Shown: positions 8,396 to 17,153 of the stretch, piece by piece
How positions within the stretch are numbered: the first letter of the stretch is position 1
Layout: every line of letters begins with the position of its first letter
Origin: Sulfurimonas autotrophica DSM 16294
GTDB taxonomy: Bacteria > Campylobacterota > Campylobacteria > Campylobacterales > Sulfurimonadaceae
NCBI RefSeq assembly: GCF_000147355.1
Contig: NC_014506.1
Span: forward strand, 1,240,001 to 1,304,000
DNA: 64,000 nucleotides
Direction of reading: 5' to 3'
The notes under the pieces: generated by a model
The model's database searches: none
Told to the model about the DNA's origin: nothing
What the model saw: only the letters and a program-made list of their open reading frames with translations
Position numbers and translations under genes: made by a program

Positions 8396-9980
8396 TTTTT
8401 AGAATATCCATCTTTTTATTGTACTCTTTTGTTTTTACATTAAAGAGTCCTAAAAGCGTATGAAACAAATCATCTTGTGTATATTTCTCATCTTTTCTTT
8501 TTCTCAATGCTTTTTCATTTACTCTTTTTGCCATATTTTTTCCAAACCACATAAGAGCACCGATATGTACCTGCGCATCAGGAGCCATAAAGTAAGGAAG
8601 CCCGTGAAGATAAACACCTCCCTCGCCTAAACTCTCTCCATGGTCACTCATATATATCATGGCTGTATCATATTTTTTATCATATTTTTTTAAAAAATCT
8701 ATCGTCTTGTCTAAAAAATAATCCGTATATAAAATTGCATTATCATACGCATTTTTTATCTCTTCCTGCGTACAATCTTCAAGCTGATTCGTCTTACATG
8801 TAGGTGTGAATTTCTCGAACGCTTTTGGATAGCGTTTATAGTATGCAGGTCCATGATTTCCCATTTGATGTAAAACTATTAAAATATTTTTGTTCTTGTT
8901 TTTTTCTATAAATTTATCAAGTCCGACAAGCATTCCTACGTCTCTACACTCACCATCTTCACAAATAGTATTGTTCTTTGGAATTTTATAATCTTCATAC
9001 GGTACACGCAGTGCCACACCTTTTGAGTCAGAGTTGTTATCTCGCCAGAGTATTGCCACATCTTTCGTATGCTTTAAAACATCAAGCACATTTTCGGTAC
9101 TGATACCTTTTTTATAGCTGTAACTTGATTTGTTATACTTTGAAAACATACAAGGTACAGATGCTGCTGTAGACGTTCCGCATGAATAAAAATTCGGAAA
9201 ATCTACAATATCATCTTTTGAAAGCAGCGGGTTTGTCTCTCTTTCATATCCGTTAAGACTGAAATGATCTGCACGTGCTGCTTCTCCGACAACCATAATC
9301 ACCAATTTACTACGATTGTCATCATTTACTACTTTTGCATCAAGTCCTATAGGTTTTACTACAAGTTCGCCGCTGTTAAAGGTCAAATTGATATATTTTC
9401 CAATGGAGTACATCCAGTATGCCGGATTTATTGTATAACGCAGGGGTTTATGTTCTCTGACAAATGATGTATAAAATTTACTAAATAAAAAGACGGATGC
9501 TATGATAACTGCCAAAGAGAGTCCGATGAGTTTTAACCGTGCTAAAAGTTCTTGTTTAAAGGGTCTGTACTCAATCTTTGCTTTGTATACGAAATATGAA
9601 GGTAAAAGACCCAAAAAGACAAAATATAAAACCTGTTTAAGTGTTACCAAGTCCAGAGATTCATGCATGTTTGTCTGCAGTGTGTTTCTAATCATACTTG
9701 CATCAATAACGACATGATAGCTGTTCATAAAGTAGTTTGTGAGTGATGATATAAGTAACAGCGTAATAAGAATTGGCTTAAGCGTATATTTATAACATAA
9801 CAGACTCAGCAAAAATATCATAAAAAACACAATAATAACTGCTAGCGAAATCAAAAAGCCGATATTGTGCCAATTGAGAGGATAAACCTGCAAGACGTTA
9901 TGAAAAAAGCTGTAATTGTCAAATAAAATAAAAAATATGCTGACATAGATGATAAGTTGTGTTTGTGTAAATCTTTTCAA
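8385..9980 (-). CDS. eptA: Lipid A phosphoethanolamine transferase
   Basis: 531 residues: five N-terminal membrane helices, then a periplasmic sulfatase-fold domain. Catalytic elements of the EptA/MCR family are present: MVVGEAARADHFSLNGYERETNPLL region, the CGTSTAASVPCMFS segment with the nucleophilic Thr, and YMSDHGESLGEGGVYLHG near the C-terminal Zn site. It transfers phosphoethanolamine from phosphatidylethanolamine to lipid A, which lowers surface charge and cationic-peptide binding. The start appears to be TTG, without a good ribosome binding site; no ATG fits the first helix. It is coupled to the downstream LpxE-like phosphatase. Confidence 0.9.
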   Translation of the reverse strand: MKRFTQTQLIIYVSIFFILFDNYSFFHNVLQVYPLNWHNIGFLISLAVIIVFFMIFLLSLLCYKYTLKPILITLLLISSLTNYFMNSYHVVIDASMIRNTLQTNMHESLDLVTLKQVLYFVFLGLLPSYFVYKAKIEYRPFKQELLARLKLIGLSLAVIIASVFLFSKFYTSFVREHKPLRYTINPAYWMYSIGKYINLTFNSGELVVKPIGLDAKVVNDDNRSKLVIMVVGEAARADHFSLNGYERETNPLLSKDDIVDFPNFYSCGTSTAASVPCMFSKYNKSSYSYKKGISTENVLDVLKHTKDVAILWRDNNSDSKGVALRVPYEDYKIPKNNTICEDGECRDVGMLVGLDKFIEKNKNKNILIVLHQMGNHGPAYYKRYPKAFEKFTPTCKTNQLEDCTQEEIKNAYDNAILYTDYFLDKTIDFLKKYDKKYDTAMIYMSDHGESLGEGGVYLHGLPYFMAPDAQVHIGALMWFGKNMAKRVNEKALRKRKDEKYTQDDLFHTLLGLFNVKTKEYNKKMDILKNEH

Positions 9981-10040
9981 GGGGAAATTCTTCTTTATTC
10001 TAAAATATCTTATTGTAAATAAGTTTGGAATTATACACTT

Positions 10041-10046
10041 TATAAT
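10041..10046 (+). promoter_or_regulatory. -10 box (TATAAT) for glmU
   Basis: A perfect TATAAT lies 44 bp before the glmU ATG in the divergent eptA-glmU spacer. The expected start of transcription, about 7 bp downstream, falls at about 10053, exactly on the ATG of a 12-codon upstream reading frame. Inferred from sequence only. Confidence 0.45.
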
Positions 10047-10052
10047 TAAATA

Positions 10053-10091
10053 ATGGTAACATTACGCATTAAAATAACCAAAGAGCAGTAA
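10053..10091 (+). other. Possible 12-codon leader peptide coupled to glmU
   Basis: ATG at 10053 opens the frame [12 protein letters not shown], whose TAA overlaps the glmU ATG by one base (TAATG). The predicted transcript would begin at or near its ATG, so it would be leaderless. glmU itself has only a weak GAG-type ribosome binding site, which makes coupling plausible. A frame this short can occur by chance. Confidence 0.25.
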
Positions 10092-11395
10092 TGAAAAAAG
10101 AAAATATAAGTATTATAATTTTAGCAGCCGGAAAAGGCAGCCGTATGAAATCATCAAAGGCAAAAGTTTTACACACGATCAGCGGGAAACCTATGCTCTA
10201 CCACATTATAAAAGAATCCCGTAAAATTTCTGATGATATTACAGTAGTAGTTGCCCACCAAAAAGAAGCTGTTATTGATGAAATGCATAAATATTTTGAT
10301 GATATAAATTTTGTTATACAAGATGCGCAGAACTTTCCCGGAACCGGCGGCGCACTAAAAAATGTCAGCCCAAAAAATGAAAAAGTTCTTGTTTTAAACG
10401 GAGATATGCCGCTTATTACCGCAGAGTCGCTTGAAGGTTTTTTAGAAATGGACGCGGACATCATTATGAGTATATTTGATTTAGAGGACCCTAACGGTTA
10501 CGGTCGCGTCATTATACGAAACAATCATGTTGAATACATTGTAGAACAAAAAGATGCTGATGATGCAGAGCTTAATGTCACAACAGTCAATGCAGGAGTA
10601 TATGCCTTTTCAAAAGTGATTTTAGAGCGATACATTCCTGATTTAAATAATGCCAATGCGCAACAGGAATACTATCTTACCGATATTATAGCGATGGCAA
10701 ATGAAGACGAGTGCAGCATCGTTCCTTTGCTTGTAGATGAAGAGTATTTCAAAGGTGTCAACTCCAAAAAAGACCTTGCAGATGCAGAAAATATAATGCA
10801 GAATAGAATTCGCACAAAATGGATGCAAGAAGGTGTGAGCATGCAGCTTCCCTCGACCATCTATATAGAAGAAGGCGTGACATTTGAGGGTGAATGCACA
10901 GTAGAAAACGGCTGCCGCATTACAGGAGAGAGTAAAATAATAAGCTCACACATAAAAGCCGGAAGCGTTGTAGAAGACAGCATTATGAAAAACTCAGACT
11001 GCGGACCGATGGCTCATTTAAGACCACTTTCAAACATAGAAGACACACACATCGGTAATTTCGTTGAAGTAAAAAAATCAACACTCAAAGGTGTAAAAGC
11101 AGGTCATTTAAGTTACTTGGGCGATGCCGAGATAGATGAAGGCACAAACATAGGCGCAGGAACCATTACATGTAACTACGACGGTGTCAAAAAATACAAA
11201 ACACTCATAGGGAAAAATGTTTTCATAGGCAGTGACTCTCAGCTTGTAGCACCAGTCATTATAGAAGATGATGTAATGATAGCAGCAGGAACAACGGTTA
11301 CAAGCGGAGAAATAAAAAGCGGAAACCTCGTCCTAAGCCGAACAAAAATGCGCCTTGTAAAAGACTTTTATTATAAGTTTTTTGGGAAACACTAG
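10091..11395 (+). CDS. glmU: Bifunctional GlcNAc-1-P uridyltransferase / GlcN-1-P acetyltransferase
   Basis: Makes UDP-GlcNAc for peptidoglycan and lipopolysaccharide. The N-terminal nucleotidyltransferase domain has [21 protein letters not shown] (family LAAGxGTRMxSxxPKVLH), [19 protein letters not shown] and VNAGVYAF. The C-terminal left-handed beta-helix acetyltransferase domain has [38 protein letters not shown] and TITCNYDG. The 434-residue length is slightly short but normal for Campylobacterota. It is divergent from eptA and followed by ycjX after 70 bp. Confidence 0.96.
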   Translation: MKKENISIIILAAGKGSRMKSSKAKVLHTISGKPMLYHIIKESRKISDDITVVVAHQKEAVIDEMHKYFDDINFVIQDAQNFPGTGGALKNVSPKNEKVLVLNGDMPLITAESLEGFLEMDADIIMSIFDLEDPNGYGRVIIRNNHVEYIVEQKDADDAELNVTTVNAGVYAFSKVILERYIPDLNNANAQQEYYLTDIIAMANEDECSIVPLLVDEEYFKGVNSKKDLADAENIMQNRIRTKWMQEGVSMQLPSTIYIEEGVTFEGECTVENGCRITGESKIISSHIKAGSVVEDSIMKNSDCGPMAHLRPLSNIEDTHIGNFVEVKKSTLKGVKAGHLSYLGDAEIDEGTNIGAGTITCNYDGVKKYKTLIGKNVFIGSDSQLVAPVIIEDDVMIAAGTTVTSGEIKSGNLVLSRTKMRLVKDFYYKFFGKH

Positions 11396-11465
11396 CCAAA
11401 TATTTCTCTTTATTAGTTATAGTATACTAAAATGATGATATACTAGACAAATAAAGAGGTACTGT

Positions 11466-12803
11466 ATGGCAACTGAAATTTTAAAAAATCTGCTTAATTT
11501 ACCCAACATTTCATTAAGCTCAAACTCCGTTAAAATCGCCATCACAGGACTGAGCCGCTCGGGCAAAACCGTCTTCATCACTTCACTCATCGATCAGCTT
11601 TTATATCAAGATAAAATCCTCGGTGTCACAGCCTCTTATCCGCCTTTTAAGACAACTATCAAACCGCCTTTGGCAAATGCAAAACGATTTGACTACTACA
11701 CTCTTATACATCAGCTCAAACAAGAACACAGATGGACAAAAGGAACAGATGAAATCACCCATACAGTTTTGGAGATAGAGACAAAAAGCCGCTTTGCATT
11801 TTTAGGCAACTCTACCTTTGAAATAGAGCTCATTGATTATCCAGGCGAATGGCTGCTTGATTTGGCATTACTCGAGATGAACTATAAAAAATGGTCACAA
11901 AAAACTATGCTCTGGCTTCACAGTGTAGATGATGACAAAGCAAGAGCATATCTAGCAACACTGGATTCGCTGACCGCCAAAATAAATACACAAGAAGTTG
12001 AGCTAAAATTACATAACAAGTATAAAGAACTTCTCATCCATCTCAAAAAAAATCACTACTCCCAACTCACACCGGGAAGATTCATCATGCCCTCTGATTT
12101 GGCAAATGACCCGATACTTGTTTTTGCTCCCTTGCCTCCAAACGCAGCAAAAGAGCTTTTTAAGAGTTATGAGAAACGCTACAACAGATATGTCAAAGAA
12201 ATCGTCAAAGATATACAGCTTGAGCATTTCAAAGGTTTTGAGCGGCAAGTTGTGTTGGTGGATGTTCTTGAAGCTTTGCAAAACGGCTATGATTGTTACA
12301 GTGATATGAAAAACGGACTCAAAAGTATGCTCGCACTTTATGAGCACAAAAACAAAAACTTTTTGTCACAGTGGTTTAGCCCAAGTATCAAAAAAGTTCT
12401 CTTTTGTGCTACAAAAGCAGACCAGGTCGCAGCTTCACAGCACGCCAACTTCAGCGCACTTTTAGTAGATATGATAGACGACCTGCAAAAAGAACTCGAC
12501 ATCTCACATATCAAAACAAATACCCAGATAGTTGCCGCTTTAAAATCCACCGTAACAATAGAGAAGAAGTACGAAGGACAAACTCTCTCTTTTATCCGCG
12601 GTATTTTAGAAGAAGACGGCGAGATGCATGACCTTTACCCCGGCAAAATGCCCATACGCTTCCCAAGTAAAGCAGAATTTGACACAAGTAAATACGGCTA
12701 TAAGAACTTTCTGCCACCTAAAAAGCCATACCGAGAAAATGAATCCCTTGCGCATATTAATATGGACAGAGTCATTAGAAAACTCATAGGAGATCTGTTA
12801 TGA
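11466..12803 (+). CDS. ycjX: YcjX-family P-loop GTPase (DUF463)
   Basis: 445 residues with a Walker A motif GLSRSGKT at residues 28-35 and a G-domain context ELIDYPGEWLLDLALL typical of YcjX. In E. coli ycjX-ycjF belong to the phage-shock regulon, but the biochemical role is not settled. The start has a GAGGT ribosome binding site. It overlaps the next gene by 4 nt (ATGA), and the two-gene pair is conserved across proteobacteria. Here there is no pspA nearby. Confidence 0.87.
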   Translation: MATEILKNLLNLPNISLSSNSVKIAITGLSRSGKTVFITSLIDQLLYQDKILGVTASYPPFKTTIKPPLANAKRFDYYTLIHQLKQEHRWTKGTDEITHTVLEIETKSRFAFLGNSTFEIELIDYPGEWLLDLALLEMNYKKWSQKTMLWLHSVDDDKARAYLATLDSLTAKINTQEVELKLHNKYKELLIHLKKNHYSQLTPGRFIMPSDLANDPILVFAPLPPNAAKELFKSYEKRYNRYVKEIVKDIQLEHFKGFERQVVLVDVLEALQNGYDCYSDMKNGLKSMLALYEHKNKNFLSQWFSPSIKKVLFCATKADQVAASQHANFSALLVDMIDDLQKELDISHIKTNTQIVAALKSTVTIEKKYEGQTLSFIRGILEEDGEMHDLYPGKMPIRFPSKAEFDTSKYGYKNFLPPKKPYRENESLAHINMDRVIRKLIGDLL

Positions 12804-13843
12804 GTATCAAACCATTCAGCCAAAAAGTAAAAGAAAGCGCGTCACAACAACAAGAAACCCTGAAACCTTTTGTTGCTGAGCCTAAAGGCGGTGTAGAGAT
12901 AGAAGAGCAAAGCTTAGAACTTTCCCAAACGCAACTCGAAGAAAAAAGAAACTTTCTTCAAAAAAGCATAAGATTTTTAGGCTCTCTAAGTGGCATCCTC
13001 GTTACGCTCATCACTTTTTTGTTTATCGCACTCACAGTAGATGCGCTGCAAAATCTAGAGTCACTCTACCAAAGTAAATCACTCTTAGATATGTTCTATC
13101 TCATCGGGCTCACACTTTTAACACTCTCACTCGGACTCTTTAGCTACAAAAACTACAAAGATATAAAAGCACTCAAAAATGCAAAAAAGATGCAGAATTT
13201 TTATGCCCTGCAAAAAGAAAATCCTAACAAACAAATCATCCCGATGACAAGAAAACTGCTTGATAGATATGCAAAAAATTACACGAATGAAAAAATCCTG
13301 ACAAAGATAGAAGTCTTGCAAAACAGCATCAACAATTCATATGATTATTATGAGATATATGATGACCTTGACAAAGAGGTACTCAGCCTCATCGACACAA
13401 AAGCAAAAGAAAAAATCAAAAACGCTTCCATCCAAGCTGCCATTTCTACAGCCATCTCTCCTCTTGCCTTGCTTGATGCGATGATAATCATCTGGCGCAG
13501 TTTTTTACTCACAAAAGAGATAGCCGTTTTATATGGCTACAAACCAAGTGTCTACTCTACCGTAGTCCTGCTCAAACACGGTGCTTTCAATGTCTTCTTT
13601 GCAGGTGCAACAGAACTTGCACAAGAGTATGCAAACGAAACTATGCACAACTCACTTATAGCCAAAGCTTCCTCTTCCGCTTCACAGGGCATAGTAAATG
13701 GCGTACTGATGGCGCGTCTGGGTTACGGCGTACTAAAAGCCTGCCGCCCTCTCCCACTCAAAGCCAAAAGAGATAGTTTTATGGGCGCAATTTATAAGGC
13801 TTTAAAAAATACACTACTAGAAAACAAAAATGATGTTAATTAA
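12800..13843 (+). CDS. ycjF: YcjF-family membrane protein (DUF697)
   Basis: 347 residues. A charged N-terminus (about 50 residues, Gln/Glu rich) precedes two membrane helices (about 52-75 and 90-112: SLSGILVTLITFLFIALTVD, FYLIGLTLLTLSLGLFSY). A DUF697 region follows, with AAISTAISPLALLDAMIIIWR and TELAQEYANETMHNS. It is the usual partner of YcjX, overlapping it by 4 nt. The function is unknown. It is followed 14 nt later by the UPF0182 gene. Confidence 0.82.
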   Translation: MSIKPFSQKVKESASQQQETLKPFVAEPKGGVEIEEQSLELSQTQLEEKRNFLQKSIRFLGSLSGILVTLITFLFIALTVDALQNLESLYQSKSLLDMFYLIGLTLLTLSLGLFSYKNYKDIKALKNAKKMQNFYALQKENPNKQIIPMTRKLLDRYAKNYTNEKILTKIEVLQNSINNSYDYYEIYDDLDKEVLSLIDTKAKEKIKNASIQAAISTAISPLALLDAMIIIWRSFLLTKEIAVLYGYKPSVYSTVVLLKHGAFNVFFAGATELAQEYANETMHNSLIAKASSSASQGIVNGVLMARLGYGVLKACRPLPLKAKRDSFMGAIYKALKNTLLENKNDVN

Positions 13844-13857
13844 AGGAAACTAAAATT

Positions 13858-16620
13858 ATGAAAAACTTAAATAAACCAATTATTATTACGACTCTTACAA
13901 TTTTTATTATTTACCTGTTTGGCTTGTTTTTTAATTATTATGGCGACTGGCTTTGGTTTAAGAACATGGGATATGATTCTGTATTTGATACTATTCTCCT
14001 AACTAAGATCTCATTATTTACTATATTCTTCTTTATTTTCATTGTCTTTTCAGGCATCAACATTTATTTTGCATATCATAGAGGAAGCCAAAGCAGAAAT
14101 AACATTCCGCTTGCAGAGGATGACCCGAGACAACAAATTTTACGACTATTTCAGAGAAAAACAATTACTTGGTTCTGGGCTATTGTTATCTTCTTTTTTG
14201 CTATTTTTATGGGTTCTTACGGCTCTGCAGATTGGAATGAATTTTTAAAGTTTATCTATCCGTCTTCTTTTCATTTGAAAGAACCTATTTTTAAAAAAGA
14301 TGCAGGATTTTATATTTTTACTCTTCCGGTGTATCAATTTGTTGTAAGTTGGTATCTTTTTATGGTTATAATTACTTCTATTTCTGTTTTATTCTCTTAT
14401 TACATTGATAATGCATTTAATTATACTGCTAGAAAATTCAACATTGCCGCGAAGGCAAAAAACCATTTAATCCAACTGTCCGCCTTTTTTGCATTGGGCG
14501 TTTCTGCACACTATTTTATAAAGTTATATAATCTTTTATATTCTTCTAATGGTGTTGCGTATGGACCTTCTTATATGGACGTTCATGCACAGATTCCAGC
14601 TTATTGGACTATTCTTGTGATTAGTTTGATTATGACGCTACTTTTATTTTTTTATCCTTTTTATAAAAAAATAAAAATTATTGTTTCTGCCTTAGGAATA
14701 TGGGTTTTAGTTTGGGTAGGATTTGTGTCGATCTATCCGGTAATGATTGAGAAATATATCGTAAAACCCAATGAGCTGACAAAAGAAACACCTTATATCT
14801 TAAATAATATAAAATTTACACGTGCAGCTTTCGGTTTAAATAAAATCAAGGTTAAACCTTTTTCTGTTGATCAGAATATTACTTATAAAGATATCTTGGA
14901 GAACCATAATACTATTAAAAATATTCGCTTATGGGACCGCAGACCTTTAATACAGACCTACAAACAATTGCAGGAGATTCGTTTGTATTATAATTTTAAT
15001 AGTGTACTGGTTGACCGTTATCATTTTCATAAATACACCGAAGTTGTAATGGGAGCCAGAGAGTTACCTGAATCAGCAATTCCTGCACGGGCACAAACCT
15101 GGGTAAACAACCATTTGATTTATACCCACGGATATGGTGTTGTGATGAACCCTGTCAATGAAATCACTCCCAATGGAATGCCTAATTTTATTGTAAAAGA
15201 CATTCCCCCTGTGACATCCGTTAACCTAAATATTAAGCAAATGGCTATCTATTACGGTGAAAAAACGAAGCAGTTCGTTTTGGTAAACACAAAAGCCAAA
15301 GAATTTGATTATCCTAAAGGGGATGACAATGTTTATGCCTCTTATGCAGGAAAAGGAGGAGTACAGATTTCTTCTCTTTTGAGGCGTCTGGTATATGCCT
15401 GGAAGTTTTCTGACATCAATATTCTTTTGACAGGTTATCTTACCGACCAAAGTCGTATTATGTTTTACCGAAATATTAGGCAACGTGTTGCAACGCTTGC
15501 TCCGTTTCTTTCTTTTGATACTCAGCCTTATCCGGTTGTTGGCAAAGATGGCAGCCTCTACTGGATACAAGATGCATACACCACAAGCAATATGTTCCCC
15601 TATTCGGAACCGCTCTATCAAAACCCGATGGAAAGAGGGATTAATTACATTAACAACTCCGTAAAAATTGTAATTAATGCTTATAACGGAGATGTTTCAC
15701 TTTATGTTATTAACCCAAAAGATCCGCTTGTTCAAACGTATGAAAAAATATATCCTAAACTGTTCAAGCCTTTTAGTGACATGCCTCACTCTCTAAAAGA
15801 GCATATCCGCTATCCAACAGATCTGTTCAATATTCAAACTAAAATGTACAATGTATATCATATGACCGACCCAAAGGTATTTTACAATCAGGAAGATTAC
15901 TGGGAAATTCCAGACGCAACATACAGTTACGGAAAAGAAAAAATGTTCCCTTATTATATTATTATGCGTTTACCGGATACAAAAAATGAAGAATTTATTT
16001 TAATGATACCGCTTACTCCTTCAAAAAAGGACAATATGAATGCATGGCTATGTGCTCGCTGTGATGCCCAAAATTATGGTCAACTAATTGTTTATACTCT
16101 GCCTAAAGACAAGCTTATTTACGGGCCGATGCAAATTCAAGCCAGAATCAATCAGCAGCCGGACATCTCCGCTGAACTGACTCTTTGGGGTCAGCAAGGT
16201 TCAAAGGTTATCAAAGGCAATCAGCTGGTTATTCCTATAAAAAATTCATTTATTTATGTAGAACCTGTGTACCTGCAGTCAGAAGAAGGTCAAATTCCCC
16301 AATTGAAAAGAGTTATTGTGGCATTTAAAGAAAAAGTGAAAATGAGAAAAACACTTGATGAAGCACTTAAAGCTGTATTTGGTGTTACTACTGATCAGAT
16401 GATGAATCCCCAACAATCAACAGGCAAACATATAAGAGGAATAAATGTGCTTTCTATTGAAGCCCGCAAAGCTCTTAAACATTATAATAATGCTTTAAAT
16501 TCCTTGCAAAAAAATGATTGGGCTAATTTTGGAAAAGAGTTACAGCAAATGCAATCAGTTTTATCGAAAATGACGCAGTCTGAAACTAAGTCAAGTACTA
16601 ACCCAAGTGAAAAATATTAA
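13858..16620 (+). CDS. UPF0182 family large integral membrane protein
   Basis: 920 residues. About seven hydrophobic helices span roughly the first 300 residues (IIITTLTIFIIYLFGLFFNY, ISLFTIFFFIFIVFSGINIY and others), followed by a large soluble, probably periplasmic, domain. Features of the UPF0182 family include DWLWFKNMGYDSVF near the start, IRLWDRRPLIQTYKQLQEIRLYYNF, and MERGINYINNSVKIVINAYNGDV. The function of the family is unknown. It is best known from actinobacteria, cyanobacteria and firmicutes, so its presence between ycjF and a DNA glycosylase gene here hints at transfer. The reading frame is intact. Confidence 0.82.
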   Translation: MKNLNKPIIITTLTIFIIYLFGLFFNYYGDWLWFKNMGYDSVFDTILLTKISLFTIFFFIFIVFSGINIYFAYHRGSQSRNNIPLAEDDPRQQILRLFQRKTITWFWAIVIFFFAIFMGSYGSADWNEFLKFIYPSSFHLKEPIFKKDAGFYIFTLPVYQFVVSWYLFMVIITSISVLFSYYIDNAFNYTARKFNIAAKAKNHLIQLSAFFALGVSAHYFIKLYNLLYSSNGVAYGPSYMDVHAQIPAYWTILVISLIMTLLLFFYPFYKKIKIIVSALGIWVLVWVGFVSIYPVMIEKYIVKPNELTKETPYILNNIKFTRAAFGLNKIKVKPFSVDQNITYKDILENHNTIKNIRLWDRRPLIQTYKQLQEIRLYYNFNSVLVDRYHFHKYTEVVMGARELPESAIPARAQTWVNNHLIYTHGYGVVMNPVNEITPNGMPNFIVKDIPPVTSVNLNIKQMAIYYGEKTKQFVLVNTKAKEFDYPKGDDNVYASYAGKGGVQISSLLRRLVYAWKFSDINILLTGYLTDQSRIMFYRNIRQRVATLAPFLSFDTQPYPVVGKDGSLYWIQDAYTTSNMFPYSEPLYQNPMERGINYINNSVKIVINAYNGDVSLYVINPKDPLVQTYEKIYPKLFKPFSDMPHSLKEHIRYPTDLFNIQTKMYNVYHMTDPKVFYNQEDYWEIPDATYSYGKEKMFPYYIIMRLPDTKNEEFILMIPLTPSKKDNMNAWLCARCDAQNYGQLIVYTLPKDKLIYGPMQIQARINQQPDISAELTLWGQQGSKVIKGNQLVIPIKNSFIYVEPVYLQSEEGQIPQLKRVIVAFKEKVKMRKTLDEALKAVFGVTTDQMMNPQQSTGKHIRGINVLSIEARKALKHYNNALNSLQKNDWANFGKELQQMQSVLSKMTQSETKSSTNPSEKY

Positions 16621-16624
16621 GAAT

Positions 16625-17107
16625 ATGATACAACACCATACTATTGAACCCGTGATATTTCCTGATTCAAAAGTGCTTATTCTTGGTTCATTTCCGAGTA
16701 TAAAATCTTTTGAAGAGGGTTTTTACTATGCGCATCCACGTAACCAATTCTGGCAAATTTTGAATCAGATTTTTGGTGAAAGTATACAAACCAAAGAAGA
16801 TAAAATTGCACTATGCAAAAAATATCATATCGCCCTTTTTGACAGTGCTGCAAGCCTGCAGCGTGAAGCAAACAACTCCAGTGATACAAACCTTAAAAAT
16901 ATTGAAGTCAATGATTTTGAAAAGATTTTAAATGAATACCCAAACATCAAAACTATTTTATTTACAGGCAAAAAAGCGGAGCAGATTTTTAACAAAAAAT
17001 ACAAAGATTTAGATATTGAAAAGATTCTGCTTCCTTCAACCTCTCCCGCACATGCAAGTATGAAGTTTGAAGAAAAACTTACCAAATACAAAGAAGCTTT
17101 AACTTAA
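16625..17107 (+). CDS. Hypoxanthine/uracil-DNA glycosylase-like protein (UDG superfamily family 6 type)
   Basis: About 160 residues. Motifs fit the HDG/Mug-like branch: LILGSFPSIKSFEEGFYYAHPRNQFW near the N-terminus (motif 1 GSFPSxxS and the NxFW context) and LLPSTSPAHAS near the C-terminus. Such enzymes remove deaminated bases (hypoxanthine, uracil) from DNA. I prefer ATG 16625 (MIQHHTIEP). A GTG at 16607 would overlap the UPF0182 gene and has no better ribosome binding site. Substrate is inferred from family only. Confidence 0.75.
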   Translation: MIQHHTIEPVIFPDSKVLILGSFPSIKSFEEGFYYAHPRNQFWQILNQIFGESIQTKEDKIALCKKYHIALFDSAASLQREANNSSDTNLKNIEVNDFEKILNEYPNIKTILFTGKKAEQIFNKKYKDLDIEKILLPSTSPAHASMKFEEKLTKYKEALT

Positions 17108-17153
17108 GCAAATTGGATATAATTGCAATAAATAACTCAGGGACAAATATTTA

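Noticed and set aside
11396-11465. Inverted repeat CTCTTTATT / AATAAAGAG and TAGTATACTA between glmU and ycjX
   Set aside because: The arms are 9 bp with a loop of about 35 nt, and the small palindrome is AT-rich; both may be chance in a promoter-like spacer.
15226-15621. 131-codon open frame antisense to the UPF0182 gene
   Set aside because: It lies wholly inside a clear family gene, has no ribosome binding site and encodes an unconvincing sequence.
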